Shown one piece after another: positions 57,701 to 64,000 of a stretch of 64,000 nt of DNA. The stretch is from Sipunculus nudus (taxonomy: Eukaryota > Annelida > Sipuncula > Golfingiida > Sipunculidae): assembly GCA_026874595.1 (NCBI GenBank), contig CM049307.1:72828643-72892642 (forward strand), read 5' to 3'. The notes under the pieces are model-generated. The model searched no databases. It saw only the letters and a program-made list of their open reading frames with translations, and was not told the DNA's origin. Both the position numbers and the translations under genes were made by a program. Numbering within the stretch: the first letter of the stretch is position 1; every line of letters starts with the position of its first letter.

Positions 57701-60700
57701 TCTAAATGATGGGTAATTACTGACCACTTAAATCTGGTGTAATTACTTGGCAACCAATGGGTGAATAACTTTGACCTGCAACCTTTAACCTGCTGACCAG
57801 CTGACCCCAAAATCAATAAGTTATTTATTCAAGCAAAAAGACCCATAAATATGAAGTTTGAGTCAAACTGAGGGATGCATAGATGTGGCATATGTGAAAG
57901 ACTGAAGGTTTGGGTTGAACAGTTACACTTGAAATATGCTCACAAGCATTTAGAACAATTAAATATTGTGACCTTGCCCTTTGACTTTTTGACCTCAACA
58001 TCAATAGGCTTCTTTCCTTATTGGTAGGTAAGCCATATATGACAGATAAAAGGTACAGATTGAAAAGTTTGCCTGAAAATGACTCCACGCAAGAAGTGGG
58101 TGCTGTGAACTTGACCTTTGACCTCAGAATCAACAGGTCTTTTCCCCTGTTGGCAGAGAAGCGATATCAGTGCTGGAAGGTTTGGAATGAAAAGTCTAGC
58201 TTGGAATGTGTCCACTACCTTTTCAAAGAAGTGGATCCTGTGACCCTGACCTTTGACCTTGTGACCTCAAAATCTATAGGATTCTTCTCCAACTTAGTAG
58301 GTGAGCTATATGTGAAAGATCAAAGAATTGGGATGAAAGGGTTGGCTTAAAATGCATCCACAGGCTTTTCAAAGAGGAGGCTACTGTGACCTTGACCTTG
58401 GACCTTTTGACCTAAAAAAAATTATGGTTCTTCCCCTGTTGGTAGGTGAGCTGTATGTGAAAGATGGAAGGTTTGGGATGAAAATTTTGTCTCAAAGAGT
58501 TATTTCTGGGGGGTGCAAACACACCCCTTAACTTCCAGAATATAGGTCGCAGTGACCTTATTTCAGGTTTGCAAGGAGATCTTTTTATAACCTCTAAGAC
58601 TGCATAGGGTTCATGGCCCTAGCCCCTACGGTTACGATTTATGCCCTGCTAACAGACGGACGGCCGGCCGGACAGACAGACGGAAGGACGCCGGACAAAG
58701 ACCCATCGCTTTAGCCCAGCATGACTGAAAGTCAGCTGAGCTAAAAACATTGTAGCCAATTGAAAAAGGCTTTCTGTATTTGAAAACAGATTTGACAACT
58801 TGCTGAGTTTCAGCATCCAAGTCAAGAGGTCACTCAGTACAAACAGGTGGGGGTCCAGACATTACCATGGCAACTGATCTGGCTCGGGGGGGGGGGGGGG
58901 GGGACAGTCTAGACAATGTGTCTAGACGTCTAGACACAGCGTATAGACGTCTAGACACAATGTTTAGATGCAGAATTCCCAGATTATTGGAACTATATCT
59001 TTCAACTGTTTGAAAAAACTTGGTTAGCATTTTAAGCGAAATGGGTTTATCATCAGGTCACATGTGAAGTGCTGCGCCCTCATTTTTGGTTGACCTCTGA
59101 CCTTTCCTCGCTGCCCTGCTTCCATTTATGCGTCTGTTTCCACAAATAAACCCCCATATCTCGGGAACAGTTTGACTGATAAGATCAAATGTAGCCCTTT
59201 GATAGCTTTATAACAAACACTAAAAATTGTGGCGCCACCTGCAACCACTTATGCACAGCATCCATCTGTTTATCTGCCTTGGGATAAAATCACTCATATC
59301 TCAGCAGTGGTTTGACTTATCCACCTGAAATTTTGCAGGTTAATACATCCTGGACAGCTTTTTAGATCTATGACAGGTAGCACCACCTACATTCATGTTT
59401 ACTCTGCAGACATCCAAGCTCATATCTCCGGAACCGTTTGACCAATTGGGCCAAAATTTTGCATGTATATAGATCTCACATAGCTTTTCATCATAGGCAA
59501 AACTGGTGGCGCCACTTGCAACTTACCACTTGCACAGCTTCCATCTGTTCATCTGCCTTGGGATGATATTACTTATATCTCAGCATTGGTTTGACTTTTC
59601 CACCTGAAATTTTGCAGGTTTATACATCCTGGACAGCTTTCTCTATTTTATGGCAGGTGGTGCTACCTACATTCAGGTTTACTCTGCAGACATCCAAGCT
59701 TATATCTCAGGAACCGTTTGACCGATTGGGCAAAAGTTTTGCATGTGTATAGATCTCACATAGCTCATTATATGCAAAACTAGTTGCGCCACCTGCAACC
59801 ATTTTTGCACAGCGTCCATCTGTTCATCTGCCTTGGGATAATATTACTTATATCTCAGCAGTGGGTCGACTTTTCCACCTGAAATTTGGCAGGTTTATAC
59901 ATCCTGGACAGCTTTCTTGATTTTGTGACAGGTGACCCACCTACATTCAGGTTTACTCTGCAGACATCCAAGCTCATATCTCGGGAACTGTTTGACCCAT
60001 TGGACCAAAATTTTGCATGTCATTAGATCTCACATAGCTCTTTTTCATAGGCAAAACTGGTGGCGCCACCTGCAACCATTTATGCACAGCATCCATCTGT
60101 TCATCTGCCTTGGCGTAAAATCACTCATATCTCAGCAGTGGTTTGACTTATCCACCTGAAATTTTGCAGGTTTATACATCCTGGAAAGCTTCATTGATTT
60201 TATGTCCGGTGGCGCCCCCAACTTCAGGTTAACTCTGCAGACATCAAAGCTCATATCTCGGAAACCGTTTGACCGATTGGGCCAAAATTTTGCTTGTGTA
60301 TAGATCTTACACAGCTCTTCATCATAGGTCCAGCATTTGAAGCATTATACCTGGTGTAATCTCATTGCACAGGTTCGCATTAGGCCTGTAGGCCTTGTTA
60401 AAATTTAATATTGATCCTTTTAAGTCCTGCATATCTACCTTAGTCATTATGATTTAAGCAAAATGGGCATTTCAGACCTGCTAGTTTCAGACTAGGACAT
60501 TTTAAAACTAGAGTATGGGTAGTCGACAAGCGACTGTGTATCCGCAGAAATCAGAGTGGGACGGGTGAAGTGAGGCATGGATTAAGTGGCAAGGGGAATA
60601 TAGTGAGGTGTGTTGCATATTAGCATGGATGTCTGCAGCGTAAATGTGAATGTAGGTGGTGCCACCTGTCATAAAATCGAGAAAATTGTCCAGGATGTAT

Positions 60701-63700
60701 AAACCTGCAAAATTTCAGGTGGACAAGTCAAACCACTGCTGAGATATGAGTGATTTTATCCCAAGGCAGATGAACAGATAGACGCTGTGCAAAAATGGTT
60801 GCATGTGGCACCACCAGTTTTGCGTATGATAAAGAGCTATGAGAGATCTAAACACATGCAAAATTTTGGCCCAACTGGTCAAACGGTTCCCGAGATATGA
60901 GATTGGATGTCTGCAGCTTAAACGTGAATGTAGGTGGCGCCACCTGTCATAAAATCTAGAAAGCTGTCCAGGATGTAAACACATGCAAATTTTCAGATGG
61001 ATAAGTGTATGTTATAAAGCTTTCCAAGGGCTACATTTGTGCAAAATCTTTAGCCTTATTGGTCAAATGGTTCCCGAGATATGTGGGTTTATGTGTGGAA
61101 ACAGATGCACAAATGGACGCTGGGCAGAGAGGAAAGTTCAGAGGTCAATGAAAAGTGAGGGCGCACCAGTTCACATGTGACTGATCATAATTCTGAATTT
61201 TAAAAAATTCTGCCCAGTGGTTATAAAGAAGTTCTCCGGAAACCTATGCAGCGATGGCGGCAGTGTCGGCGTCTGACTGAAATCATAGTATCCACAAAAC
61301 TCTGCACCACAAGTCTTATATACAATGAAGAGATATATAAATATGCCCAATGTCAGACTGATATGTCAAACCCCTCCTGTGAAATAAGCAGGGACATACA
61401 CTGTGCAAAAATTATTGTAGGTGGCGCCACCAGCCTTGTACACTATAAAGCTACCCGATATGTATAAACATGCCAATTTTAGGCTGATGTATCAAATTCC
61501 TCTGTAGAAATAAGCAGGCGCATACACTGCAAAAGTCAATGTAGGTGGCACCACCTGTCTTATAAGAATACCAACATGTCTTATGAGAATACCATCAAAG
61601 ACACATAGACAGGTCAAAATATCAGTCCAATACATCAAACTTCCCAAGAGTTTGATGCACTGGGCTGACAAGGCTTAGGTGAGTAAGGCAGTTGCCCCCG
61701 AGTGACCTGTGACAAATTGCTGCCTCAAGCTACTGCACTGAGTGAACTCTTGACCTGCACCTGGCTAGACTGAGTGAACTTTTGACCTGTACCTGGCTGC
61801 ACTGAGTGAACTCTTGACCTGTTGCATAATCTGACAAAGTTGGCAGTCTGCCAAAGCTATAAACAGATTCAGGCTGAACTTTGGTACCAACTATGATGCA
61901 GTGAGCCAAAGCTATAAATAGAATGCAGCTACTGCACTGAGTGAACTCTTGACCTATACCTGGCTGCAGTTCTTCCAATCCTGGCACTGTGCCAAAATTA
62001 TTTATAGAGCTGACATCATCTTGGCTAATGGCCAACATCAAGGCACTGGCAATCTGCCAATGGTAAACCAAGTGCTGCCATCTGTACACAAAAGTGGTTC
62101 CTACTTGAAATAACTTTGAAATTTATTTTTCCAATACAAAATGCTTTTCAGCTGACTTTTTAAGAAATCAGGAATATATGTAAAATTATTACAGATGCAT
62201 ACTGAATGCAAAATTAAAATACAGATATATCTCACTGATGGCAAATTCTTGAATTAGTTGAGTAGGGATACCAATAATTTATAATCCACGTTGTCTTTAT
62301 ATAGCCACAGAGAGCTGAATATCCTTGATTGTTACATTGCCTGGTATGATGAATAACTTAAATCATAAATTTAAAATTTTTAAAAGCTTATAAAAAAACT
62401 TTCTTGTCAATATTAACTAAAGATAACCTGAAATCTAAATGTCTAGTGGCATGATGTAATAGATGCTGATAAACTGGTGCCAGGCTAGATGTAACAGCAT
62501 AACACAGCTAACATATATGGTAAAATGACTCAATTCAATCTCCATAATTCAGCCAAAAATCATTCATGTGGAACCATTAATGACAATTATTATAAGAATT
62601 ATGGAAGGGATTATTCTTGTAAAATATTTAACAAACTGGCTTCAGTGGCATCAGTCGAAAAACGTTTCGCAGGTTTATAACTCATATAGGAAGATACAGC
62701 AAACTGGCTAAGTTCAGCTTCCCGTAACTCAGCCTAAAAGCACTGAACCAAAACCATTTGAACAAACTTGAATTATCAACATCTGAGGATAATTAATGTG
62801 CAAGATTTAAGAATTTGGCCCAGTGGTTTTTGAGAAGATCTTTGTAGCCACTGAGCTAAAATGGGCTGTTATGGCATATGATTAAATTCAGCTTCCCATA
62901 ACTTAGCCAAAAGTCACTGAAAAGAGACCATTTGAACAAACTTCAGAAAGCACTACCCTAGGATCATTTCTGTGCGATATTAAACATTTTGGCCATATGG
63001 TTTCAGAGAAGTTTTTTGTAGCCCTCAGTGTGATACAGGCACTGTCGACCCCGTACAAAAAAGGCCGATGCAGGTGGCGCCACCAATACCTCAATTTCAA
63101 ATATGACCTATGTGACCAACATTGGCATAAAATTTGGTGATGATAGCTCCAGCCGTTTCTGAGATTTAAATTTTAATATGCTTTTTTGCACAGTTTACAA
63201 AGTTCAACCTCCTGTAACTCAGCCAAAAATCTCCGAACTGGAACCATTCGAACAAACTTGAGAAAGATTGTTCAAGGGATCATTTCTGTAAAATATTGGA
63301 CAATTTGGGTGGACAGTTTCGGAGAAGAAGATTTTTAAAGCTTTTTTAGCTTTTCCCTATAAAATCTAAGAAAATGCAGTTAGAAAAAAAATAAACAAAA
63401 TCCGATATAGCTTTTTCGATGACTGATTATTTGCAAAAAATTTTGTGATGCTAGCTCCTGCCGTTTTTGAGATAGCGTTGGTTAACGTACAGACAATGCA
63501 TGACGCATGATACACGACGGACACCGCCGCCCATGGCATAAGCTCACAGGTTTGCTAAAAATTAACCTCCATTCATACTCCCAAACTTTGCACAGGTTCG
63601 CATTAGGCCTGTAGGCCTTGTTTGTAATACTTTTAATGACTGCAAGCAGAGCAGATTAATCCAGTATTCCCTGCAGTGTAAAATGAAAGCCCTTTGGTTT

Positions 63701-63822
63701 CCTGATGCAATTTTCCCGTCTTGTTGTGTACATTACAGGTAAATGTTGTGATGAAGGCAAGTCTTACTTATCAGAAGTCCCAGATTCCCCTGCAGCTCAG
63801 GCATTCCTCTCCATCATAACAA
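28555..63822 (+). CDS. NUBP1: NUBP1, cytosolic Fe-S assembly scaffold ATPase; ten exons, 3' end beyond window
   Basis: P-loop NTPase of the Mrp/NBP35 family. With NUBP2 it forms the scaffold that assembles [4Fe-4S] clusters for cytosolic and nuclear proteins. Exons: 28555-28585, 31030-31131, 33299-33432, 35712-35780, 37570-37602, 38079-38169, 42444-42598, 52892-53002, 53606-53708, 63739-63822. All junctions are GT-AG with matching phases, giving about 304 codons of an expected 320 or so. Visible: N-terminal CX13CX2CX5C (C12, C26, C29, C35) that binds a [4Fe-4S] cluster; deviant Walker [10 protein letters not shown] (65-73); [37 protein letters not shown] with the bridging CPxC pair (C238, C241). 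No break is seen. Introns total over 34 kb and are full of mobile DNA; intron 7 (10.3 kb) and intron 9 (10.0 kb) are the largest. Confidence 0.96.
28943..29432. mobile_element. 490-bp MITE with long TIRs and 10-bp target duplication (Mutator-like?)
   Basis: Ends are TAGACCCAGTTGTGGCTCTG and, inverted, TAGTTCCAGTTCTGGCTCTG. The inverted repeats continue for about 165 bp (28943-29113 versus 29270-29432). A perfect direct repeat GCACTGACTT flanks the element (28933-28942 and 29433-29442). A 9-10 bp duplication with long TIRs fits Mutator-like elements. Non-coding; lies in NUBP1 intron 1. Confidence 0.82.
29445..30300 (-). pseudogene. LINE (non-LTR retrotransposon) 3' fragment, ORF2 C-terminus broken
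   Basis: Minus-strand translation gives the C-terminal part of a LINE polyprotein: a [16 protein letters not shown] region, then a cysteine cluster [19 protein letters not shown] followed by C..Y, a well-known LINE tail. The frame is broken by an in-frame TAA near 30047 and a frameshift before 29937. The 3' tail shows GGCCTGAGGCC and CTGAATAAA, ending in repeats of a 7-mer (GAACATA on the plus strand). Inserted immediately beside the MITE in intron 1. Confidence 0.75.
30301..31029 (+). other. NUBP1 intron 1, right part
   Basis: A short direct repeat (TCATGTAATGAAGAAGTAA, near 30301 and 30336), then diffuse repeat-like sequence with AGGTCA-type elements. No coding. Confidence 0.5.
31030..31131 (+). 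CDS. NUBP1: NUBP1 coding exon 2 (N-terminal Fe-S cluster)
   Basis: 102 bp, acceptor TTTGCAG, donor G|GTGATC. Encodes [18 protein letters not shown], then [15 protein letters not shown]: all four cluster cysteines. Confidence 0.95.
31248..31586. mobile_element. Small hairpin MITE in intron 2
   Basis: GTATGGTTGTCAGGCAC (31268-31284) is inverted as GTGCCTGAGAACCATAC (31549-31565). The match extends outward through an A/T-rich run to TAGGCC / GGCCTTA, giving arms of about 37 bp. Inner blocks (ATCAATGCGG / TTGATGCGGG) also relate. No ORF; target duplication not resolved. Confidence 0.55.
32340..33298 (+). repeat. 63-bp minisatellite copying the NUBP1 intron 2 / exon 3 junction
   Basis: The GTGACAGATAT landmark recurs at 32362, 32425, 32488, 32551, 32613, 32676, 32739, 32802, 32862, 32925, 32988, 33051, 33114, 33177, 33240 and finally 33301, which is exon 3 itself. 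Most steps are exactly 63 bp. Most units contain ACATTTCAG followed by the first about 30 nt of exon 3, so each is a decoy acceptor. Because 63 is a multiple of 3 the array is open over long stretches in several frames, which makes spurious ORFs. A TAA near 33234 and a 61-bp last step break the frame that leads into exon 3. Confidence 0.93.
33299..33432 (+). CDS. NUBP1: NUBP1 coding exon 3 (Walker A)
   Basis: 134 bp. Acceptor CATTTCAG, then [45 protein letters not shown], donor CAG|GTCAGT. The acceptor and first 11-12 codons are the last copy of the 63-bp minisatellite that fills the end of intron 2. Confidence 0.95.
33575..35335 (+). mobile_element. Repeat element with five tandem 280-bp units, NUBP1 intron 3
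   Basis: Units start at 33801, 34081, 34361, 34641 and about 34920. Each carries a CATATATCTCGG.AACCGTTT segment, GGTGGCGCCACCTGCA and GGTGGCGCCACCTACATTC. The outer ends (TTTTGCGGATACTATG and GCGGATACACGTAGTC...TTGTCGACTACCCGTCC) recur, inverted, at 60510-61310. No coding; class unknown, though HINE-like elements with tandem cores are a reasonable model. Confidence 0.75.
35712..35780 (+). CDS. NUBP1: NUBP1 coding exon 4
   Basis: 69 bp, phase 0 at both ends: [18 protein letters not shown] then CDGEQ. The [11 protein letters not shown] block follows the P-loop in all NUBP1/NBP35 proteins. Confidence 0.95.
35990..37105 (+). repeat. Repeat element rich in AGGTCA-type motifs, intron 4
   Basis: Begins near GTGGGTGCCCTATAGTAATCACC, then (GTCT/GTCC)n, then diverged units of 200-250 bp that contain clustered copies such as GAGGTCAAAGGTCAAGGTCA. 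Ends near GGGCCTTTAGTGGGCCC...TATTCTAGTT. Related copies: 44475-45420 and, inverted, 57800-58530. Non-coding. Confidence 0.65.
37570..37602 (+). CDS. NUBP1: NUBP1 coding exon 5 (33-bp micro-exon)
   Basis: Encodes [11 protein letters not shown] between acceptor TTCACAG and donor GTAAGT. Phase 0 on both sides, matching the family sequence between GEQ and YVEDN. Confidence 0.93.
38079..38169 (+). CDS. NUBP1: NUBP1 coding exon 6
   Basis: 91 bp: [20 protein letters not shown] then [10 protein letters not shown] plus one base. Acceptor GATGACAG, donor G|GTTTGT. Confidence 0.95.
38270..42020 (+). mobile_element. Helentron-like element with about 11 tandem units of about 335 bp, intron 6
   Basis: The unit landmark GAGACCTTTAAA recurs near 38627, 38964 (diverged), 39303, 39870, 40207, 40530, 40869, 41210, 41540 and 41869. 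Each unit also has CTGTTAACAGGGCACAAATC, GAAATTAGGTCTCTGTTACC and GTTTCTGCAGACTGGTGG. The 5' part starts with GTCCGTCCGTCTGTTAA. The 3' end is the conserved CAGCTGAGC...GACCCATGGGTCACTTGTT at 41989-42020. The many short ORFs inside are by-products of the tandem structure. Confidence 0.75.
42050..42360 (+). repeat. 23-bp minisatellite just upstream of exon 7
   Basis: Unit CATAGTCCTCAGGACACATT plus three bases. About twelve copies, regular from 42170 on and degenerate before. The core TCCTCAGGA is palindromic. The array ends 84 bp before the exon 7 acceptor. Confidence 0.85.
42444..42598 (+). CDS. NUBP1: NUBP1 coding exon 7 (Walker B region)
   Basis: 155 bp. Completes Gly-154, then [51 protein letters not shown]. 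Donor CAG|GTCAGC. A 23-bp minisatellite ends less than 100 bp upstream. Confidence 0.95.
42599..44036 (+). other. NUBP1 intron 7, left unique part
   Basis: About 1.4 kb of AT-rich intron with no recognisable repeat or coding segment. Confidence 0.55.
44037..44470 (+). mobile_element. Helentron-like element, 5' end plus one about 335-bp unit
   Basis: TTTTTAGCCAAGCTGACTGTAAGTCATCTGAGG repeats the 5' hairpin of the copies at 1886 and 58745 (short blocks: AGCTGACT, AGTCATCTGAG). It then contains a single copy of the intron 6 unit (GAAATTAGGTCACTG, ...GTGGTGTTGCCACC). The matching 3' end may be the one at 51653-51683, separated by later insertions. Confidence 0.5.
44475..45420 (+). repeat. AGGTCA-rich repeat element, second copy
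   Basis: Same start as 35990 (GTGGATGCCCTATTGTGATCACC), then (GTCT/GTCC)n, then three to four diverged units of about 210-250 bp containing AGGTCAAAGGTCAAGGTCAC clusters. No coding. Confidence 0.65.
45421..46335 (+). repeat. Dispersed repeat shared with 55695-56300 and 58755-59010
   Basis: 45421-46080 (TTTTTAGGGTACCTGTGAGC, then CCGTCCATGGCTGTAAGTCA) matches 55695-56300, and its inverse is found in 62500-63560. 46080-46335 (AAAAAGGCTTTC...AGGTCACTTAGTACAACCAG, a TCTAGA-rich patch) matches 58755-59010. Non-coding. Confidence 0.65.
46336..46742 (+). mobile_element. Short element with 3' AGGCC...GGCCTTGTT terminus
   Basis: Starts TTTTTAGCAAATCTGTGAGC and ends GCATTAGGCCAGTAGGCCTTGTT, where GGCC..TAGGCC forms a 3' hairpin. 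The same ends occur inverted or fragmentary near 60370-60400 and 63490-63622. The logic (TTTTAG start, hairpin, TTGTT end) parallels the Helentron-like family. Confidence 0.55.
46801..46986 (+). repeat. DIRS left inverted terminal repeat
   Basis: Complement of 51361-51570. The best-conserved part spans TAAGCCAACCGAAAATTTTC through CCCGTGTATCTAGGTCACAC. Confidence 0.9.
47090..48370 (+). pseudogene. DIRS gag-like region, frame-broken
   Basis: Begins at ATG 47100, with a cysteine-rich patch (CFTCRS...CFFCQPW) and tryptophans, as in the N-terminal part of DIRS ORF1, followed by Pro/Ser-rich sequence in shifting frames (47519-47964, 47968-48370). A G tract (about 47330-47346) lies in the region and probably contributes to the frame breaks. 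Function as a nucleic-acid-binding coat protein is inferred from position. Confidence 0.6.
48371..49420 (+). pseudogene. DIRS reverse transcriptase, frame-broken
   Basis: Motifs in order: [12 protein letters not shown] and [12 protein letters not shown] (frame of 48377-48883), then FLDDW, the YxDD-type catalytic box, at 48942-48956 in another frame. A frameshift lies between them, so the domain cannot be made as one chain from this copy. Confidence 0.82.
49421..49920 (+). pseudogene. DIRS RNase H domain
   Basis: [19 protein letters not shown], then [10 protein letters not shown], then [17 protein letters not shown] and NIFADALSR, in the order usual for DIRS/Pat RNase H. The frame is open through this stretch. 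It is followed by a [10 protein letters not shown] segment, the usual link to the recombinase. Confidence 0.85.
50270..51160 (+). pseudogene. DIRS tyrosine recombinase, frame-broken
   Basis: The N-terminal SAM-like part starts [18 protein letters not shown] (from 50285) and continues through [14 protein letters not shown]. The first catalytic Arg box appears as GHRSELHAL in another frame. After a G tract (50739-50752) a third frame gives KLFISAKV and [10 protein letters not shown], where the usual H-x-x-R box reads Y-D-V-R. Inactive in this copy. Confidence 0.78.
51216..51328 (+). repeat. DIRS internal complementary region
   Basis: 51216-51264 is the complement of the element's left terminus (46801-46849). 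51264-51328 is the complement of its right terminus (to 51570). The two complements meet at the C run near 51264. Confidence 0.9.
51361..51570 (+). repeat. DIRS right inverted terminal repeat
   Basis: Inverse of 46801-46986 across its inner 150 bp. The outer 60 bp (ACTAACAAAACCACCATTC...GGGGGG) differ from the left end and are instead complemented in the internal region. Confidence 0.9.
51571..51683 (+). mobile_element. 3' end of the Helentron-like element interrupted by the DIRS insertion
   Basis: Starts with CACAAGGTCATTCAGGTCAC, like the AGGTCA-rich core, and ends CAGCTGATTGTCGAGACCCC...CCCTAGTT, a diverged form of the family 3' terminus. Its 5' half may be 44037-46800. Confidence 0.45.
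51684..52891 (+). other. NUBP1 intron 7, right part
   Basis: No known repeat. A 67-codon minus-strand ORF (52412-52615) is unremarkable. The end supplies the exon 8 acceptor TGTTGGCAG. Confidence 0.5.
52892..53002 (+). CDS. NUBP1: NUBP1 coding exon 8 (CPxC motif)
   Basis: 111 bp, phase 0: [37 protein letters not shown], donor GTATGT. Holds the CX2C pair that binds the bridging [4Fe-4S] cluster. Confidence 0.95.
53003..53605 (+). other. NUBP1 intron 8
   Basis: 603 bp, the second-shortest intron of the gene, with no recognised repeat. Confidence 0.8.
53606..53708 (+). CDS. NUBP1: NUBP1 coding exon 9
   Basis: 103 bp: [34 protein letters not shown] plus one base. Donor G|GTAGGC. Confidence 0.95.
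53824..54005 (+). mobile_element. tRNA-derived SINE
   Basis: A perfect Pol III B box GGTTCGATCCC lies at 53877-53887, with an A-box-like TAGCTGAGGAC about 50 nt upstream. The SINE body follows with CTCCGGTTTCCTCCACCT and GGAGCCATGGAGA. It sits within a short-period repeat in the first 400 bp of intron 9. The body is shared with 5925-6090. Confidence 0.65.
54719..54770. repeat. (AT)n microsatellite
   Basis: About 25 uninterrupted AT units inside the piggyBac-like element. Confidence 0.95.
55029..55123 (-). mobile_element. tRNA-like Pol III unit (SINE head)
   Basis: On the minus strand the A box TGGCGCAGTGG (55106-55116) and the B box GTTCAAACC (55052-55060) both match consensus. A T run (complement of 55030-55042), a plausible Pol III terminator, follows. 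It does not fold into a full tRNA that I can see, so a SINE head or tRNA pseudogene is the better reading. Confidence 0.5.
55695..56300 (+). repeat. Dispersed repeat, copy of 45440-46080
   Basis: About 600 bp of clear homology (CCATGGCTGTAAGTCAGAAA, TTTTTGGCCGAGTTAC, GTGGCGCCACCTAC). Directly followed by the inverted Helentron-like element. Confidence 0.7.
56313..58745 (-). mobile_element. Helentron-like element, both ends present, minus strand
   Basis: On the minus strand it starts at 58745 with TTTTTAGCTCAGCTGACTTT and AGTCATGCTGGGCTAAA, then GTCCGTCTGTTAGCAGGGC. It ends at 56313 with CAGCTGAGCGTCATGACCC and ATGGGTCACTTGTT. The core (57950-58530) is a tandem of about 145-bp units rich in GACCTTTGACCT. 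No Rep/helicase ORF: non-autonomous. This is the cleanest full copy for defining the family. Confidence 0.7.
58755..59030 (+). repeat. Dispersed repeat with G tract and TCTAGA palindromes
   Basis: Homologous to 46080-46335. A G tract at about 58886-58903 is followed by GTCTAGACGTCTAGAC (58920-58935), a perfect 16-bp palindrome, and a further TAGACGTCTAGAC. Confidence 0.7.
59040..60410 (+). repeat. Tandem array of about 280-bp units, intron 9
   Basis: About five units (landmark CATATCTC.GGAACCG near 59155, 59430, 59700, 59975 and 60250), homologous to the intron 3 array but with CAGCAGTGGTTTGAC and ATCCTGGACAGC variants. Ends in CATTAGGCCTGTAGGCCTTGTT near 60400. Confidence 0.7.
60510..61320 (-). 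mobile_element. Inverted copy of the 280-bp-unit element
   Basis: Minus-strand ends match 33575-35335 (GTGGATACTATG... and GCGGATACACAGTCGCTTGTCGACTACCC). It holds about two units instead of five, so the same element varies in unit number. It forms a large inverted pair with the preceding array. Confidence 0.65.
61321..62090. repeat. Diverged units with GTGGCGCCACC and short CACTGAGTGAACTCTTGACC repeats
   Basis: 61321-61600 continues the GTGGCGCCACC units. 61735-61960 has four copies of a roughly 35-bp motif (ACTGAGTGAACTCTTGACCT...CCTGGCTG). Non-coding. Confidence 0.55.
62500..63622 (-). repeat. Inverted copy of the 45421-type repeat with extra tandem units
   Basis: Minus strand: begins TTTTTAGCAAACCTGTGAGC near 63560 and runs through GTCCGTCGTGTATC, then AACTCAGCC-type units repeated three or four times (about 230 bp). 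A separate plus-strand terminus GCATTAGGCCTGTAGGCCTTGTT lies at 63600-63622. Ends about 115 bp before NUBP1 exon 10. Confidence 0.6.
63739..63822 (+). CDS. NUBP1: NUBP1 coding exon 10; last exon outside window
   Basis: 84 bp: completes Gly-277, then [27 protein letters not shown] plus one base. Donor A|GTAAGT. The remaining C-terminus, about 16-20 residues, should lie to the right of the window. Confidence 0.93.
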
Positions 63823-64000
63823 GTAAGTACTCTAATCAGTATCACTCACTGCACAAGTACTTACTTATACATAATTAACGGGTTTGTTTAATATTGCATT
63901 TGTATTTACCTGAGGGCAATTAAACGGCCCGAGGCCTTCAGAGCCCGGAGACATTAAGGCTATCTAAATGTATCAGAATTCCCATGAAAGTACTCTTCTT
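63823..64000 (+). other. Start of NUBP1 intron 10
   Basis: Opens with the GTAAGT donor. No further exon is recognised before the window ends. Confidence 0.7.

Overview
This is a 64 kb piece of an animal nuclear genome, AT-rich and crowded with repeats. The genes are split by GT-AG introns, and the repeats include a DIRS-type retrotransposon, a LINE, MITEs, Helentron-like elements with tandem cores, many (AT)n microsatellites and long C/G homopolymers. The mix suggests a marine lophotrochozoan, most likely a mollusc. That is an inference, and the species cannot be named from sequence alone.

Two protein-coding genes can be reconstructed exon by exon. On the minus strand, a complete tektin of the TEKT3/TEKT5 clade (6 coding exons, 14681 down to 7081, 507 aa) encodes a structural protein of the ciliary/flagellar doublet microtubule. 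Its N- and C-termini look most like tektin-5. On the plus strand, NUBP1 starts at 28555 and runs off the right edge. Ten coding exons (about 304 aa) are present and only the last roughly 16-20 codons are missing. NUBP1 is a cytosolic Fe-S cluster assembly scaffold ATPase. The two genes are divergently arranged, as TEKT5 and NUBP1 are in human 16p13.13, which points to very old microsynteny.

The most unusual feature concerns splice sites. Each gene has a minisatellite whose unit is a copy of one of its own splice junctions. In NUBP1, about 16 copies of a 63-bp unit end exactly in the 3' splice site and first codons of exon 3. In the tektin, 49-bp units copy the 5' splice site of exon 2. Each true splice site therefore sits at the edge of a row of decoys.

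Layout: 1-5.1 kb, two copies of a Helentron-like repeat and a tandem repeat; 5.1-7.1 kb, mixed sequence and tektin 3' flank; 7.1-14.7 kb, tektin; 14.7-28.3 kb, intergenic or 5' noncoding DNA with microsatellites, hairpins and small DNA transposons, plus a GC-rich island with an RFX X-box-like site near 19.6 kb; 28.3-28.55 kb, NUBP1 promoter; 28.55-64 kb, NUBP1. Its introns hold a 490-bp MITE with a 10-bp target duplication, a LINE 3' end, a smaller hairpin MITE, arrays of 280-bp and about 335-bp units studded with the palindrome GGTGGCGCCACC, a DIRS element (46801-51570) with textbook terminal and internal complementary repeats, and a piggyBac-like element bounded by TTAA. No rRNA, intact tRNA or CRISPR was seen.
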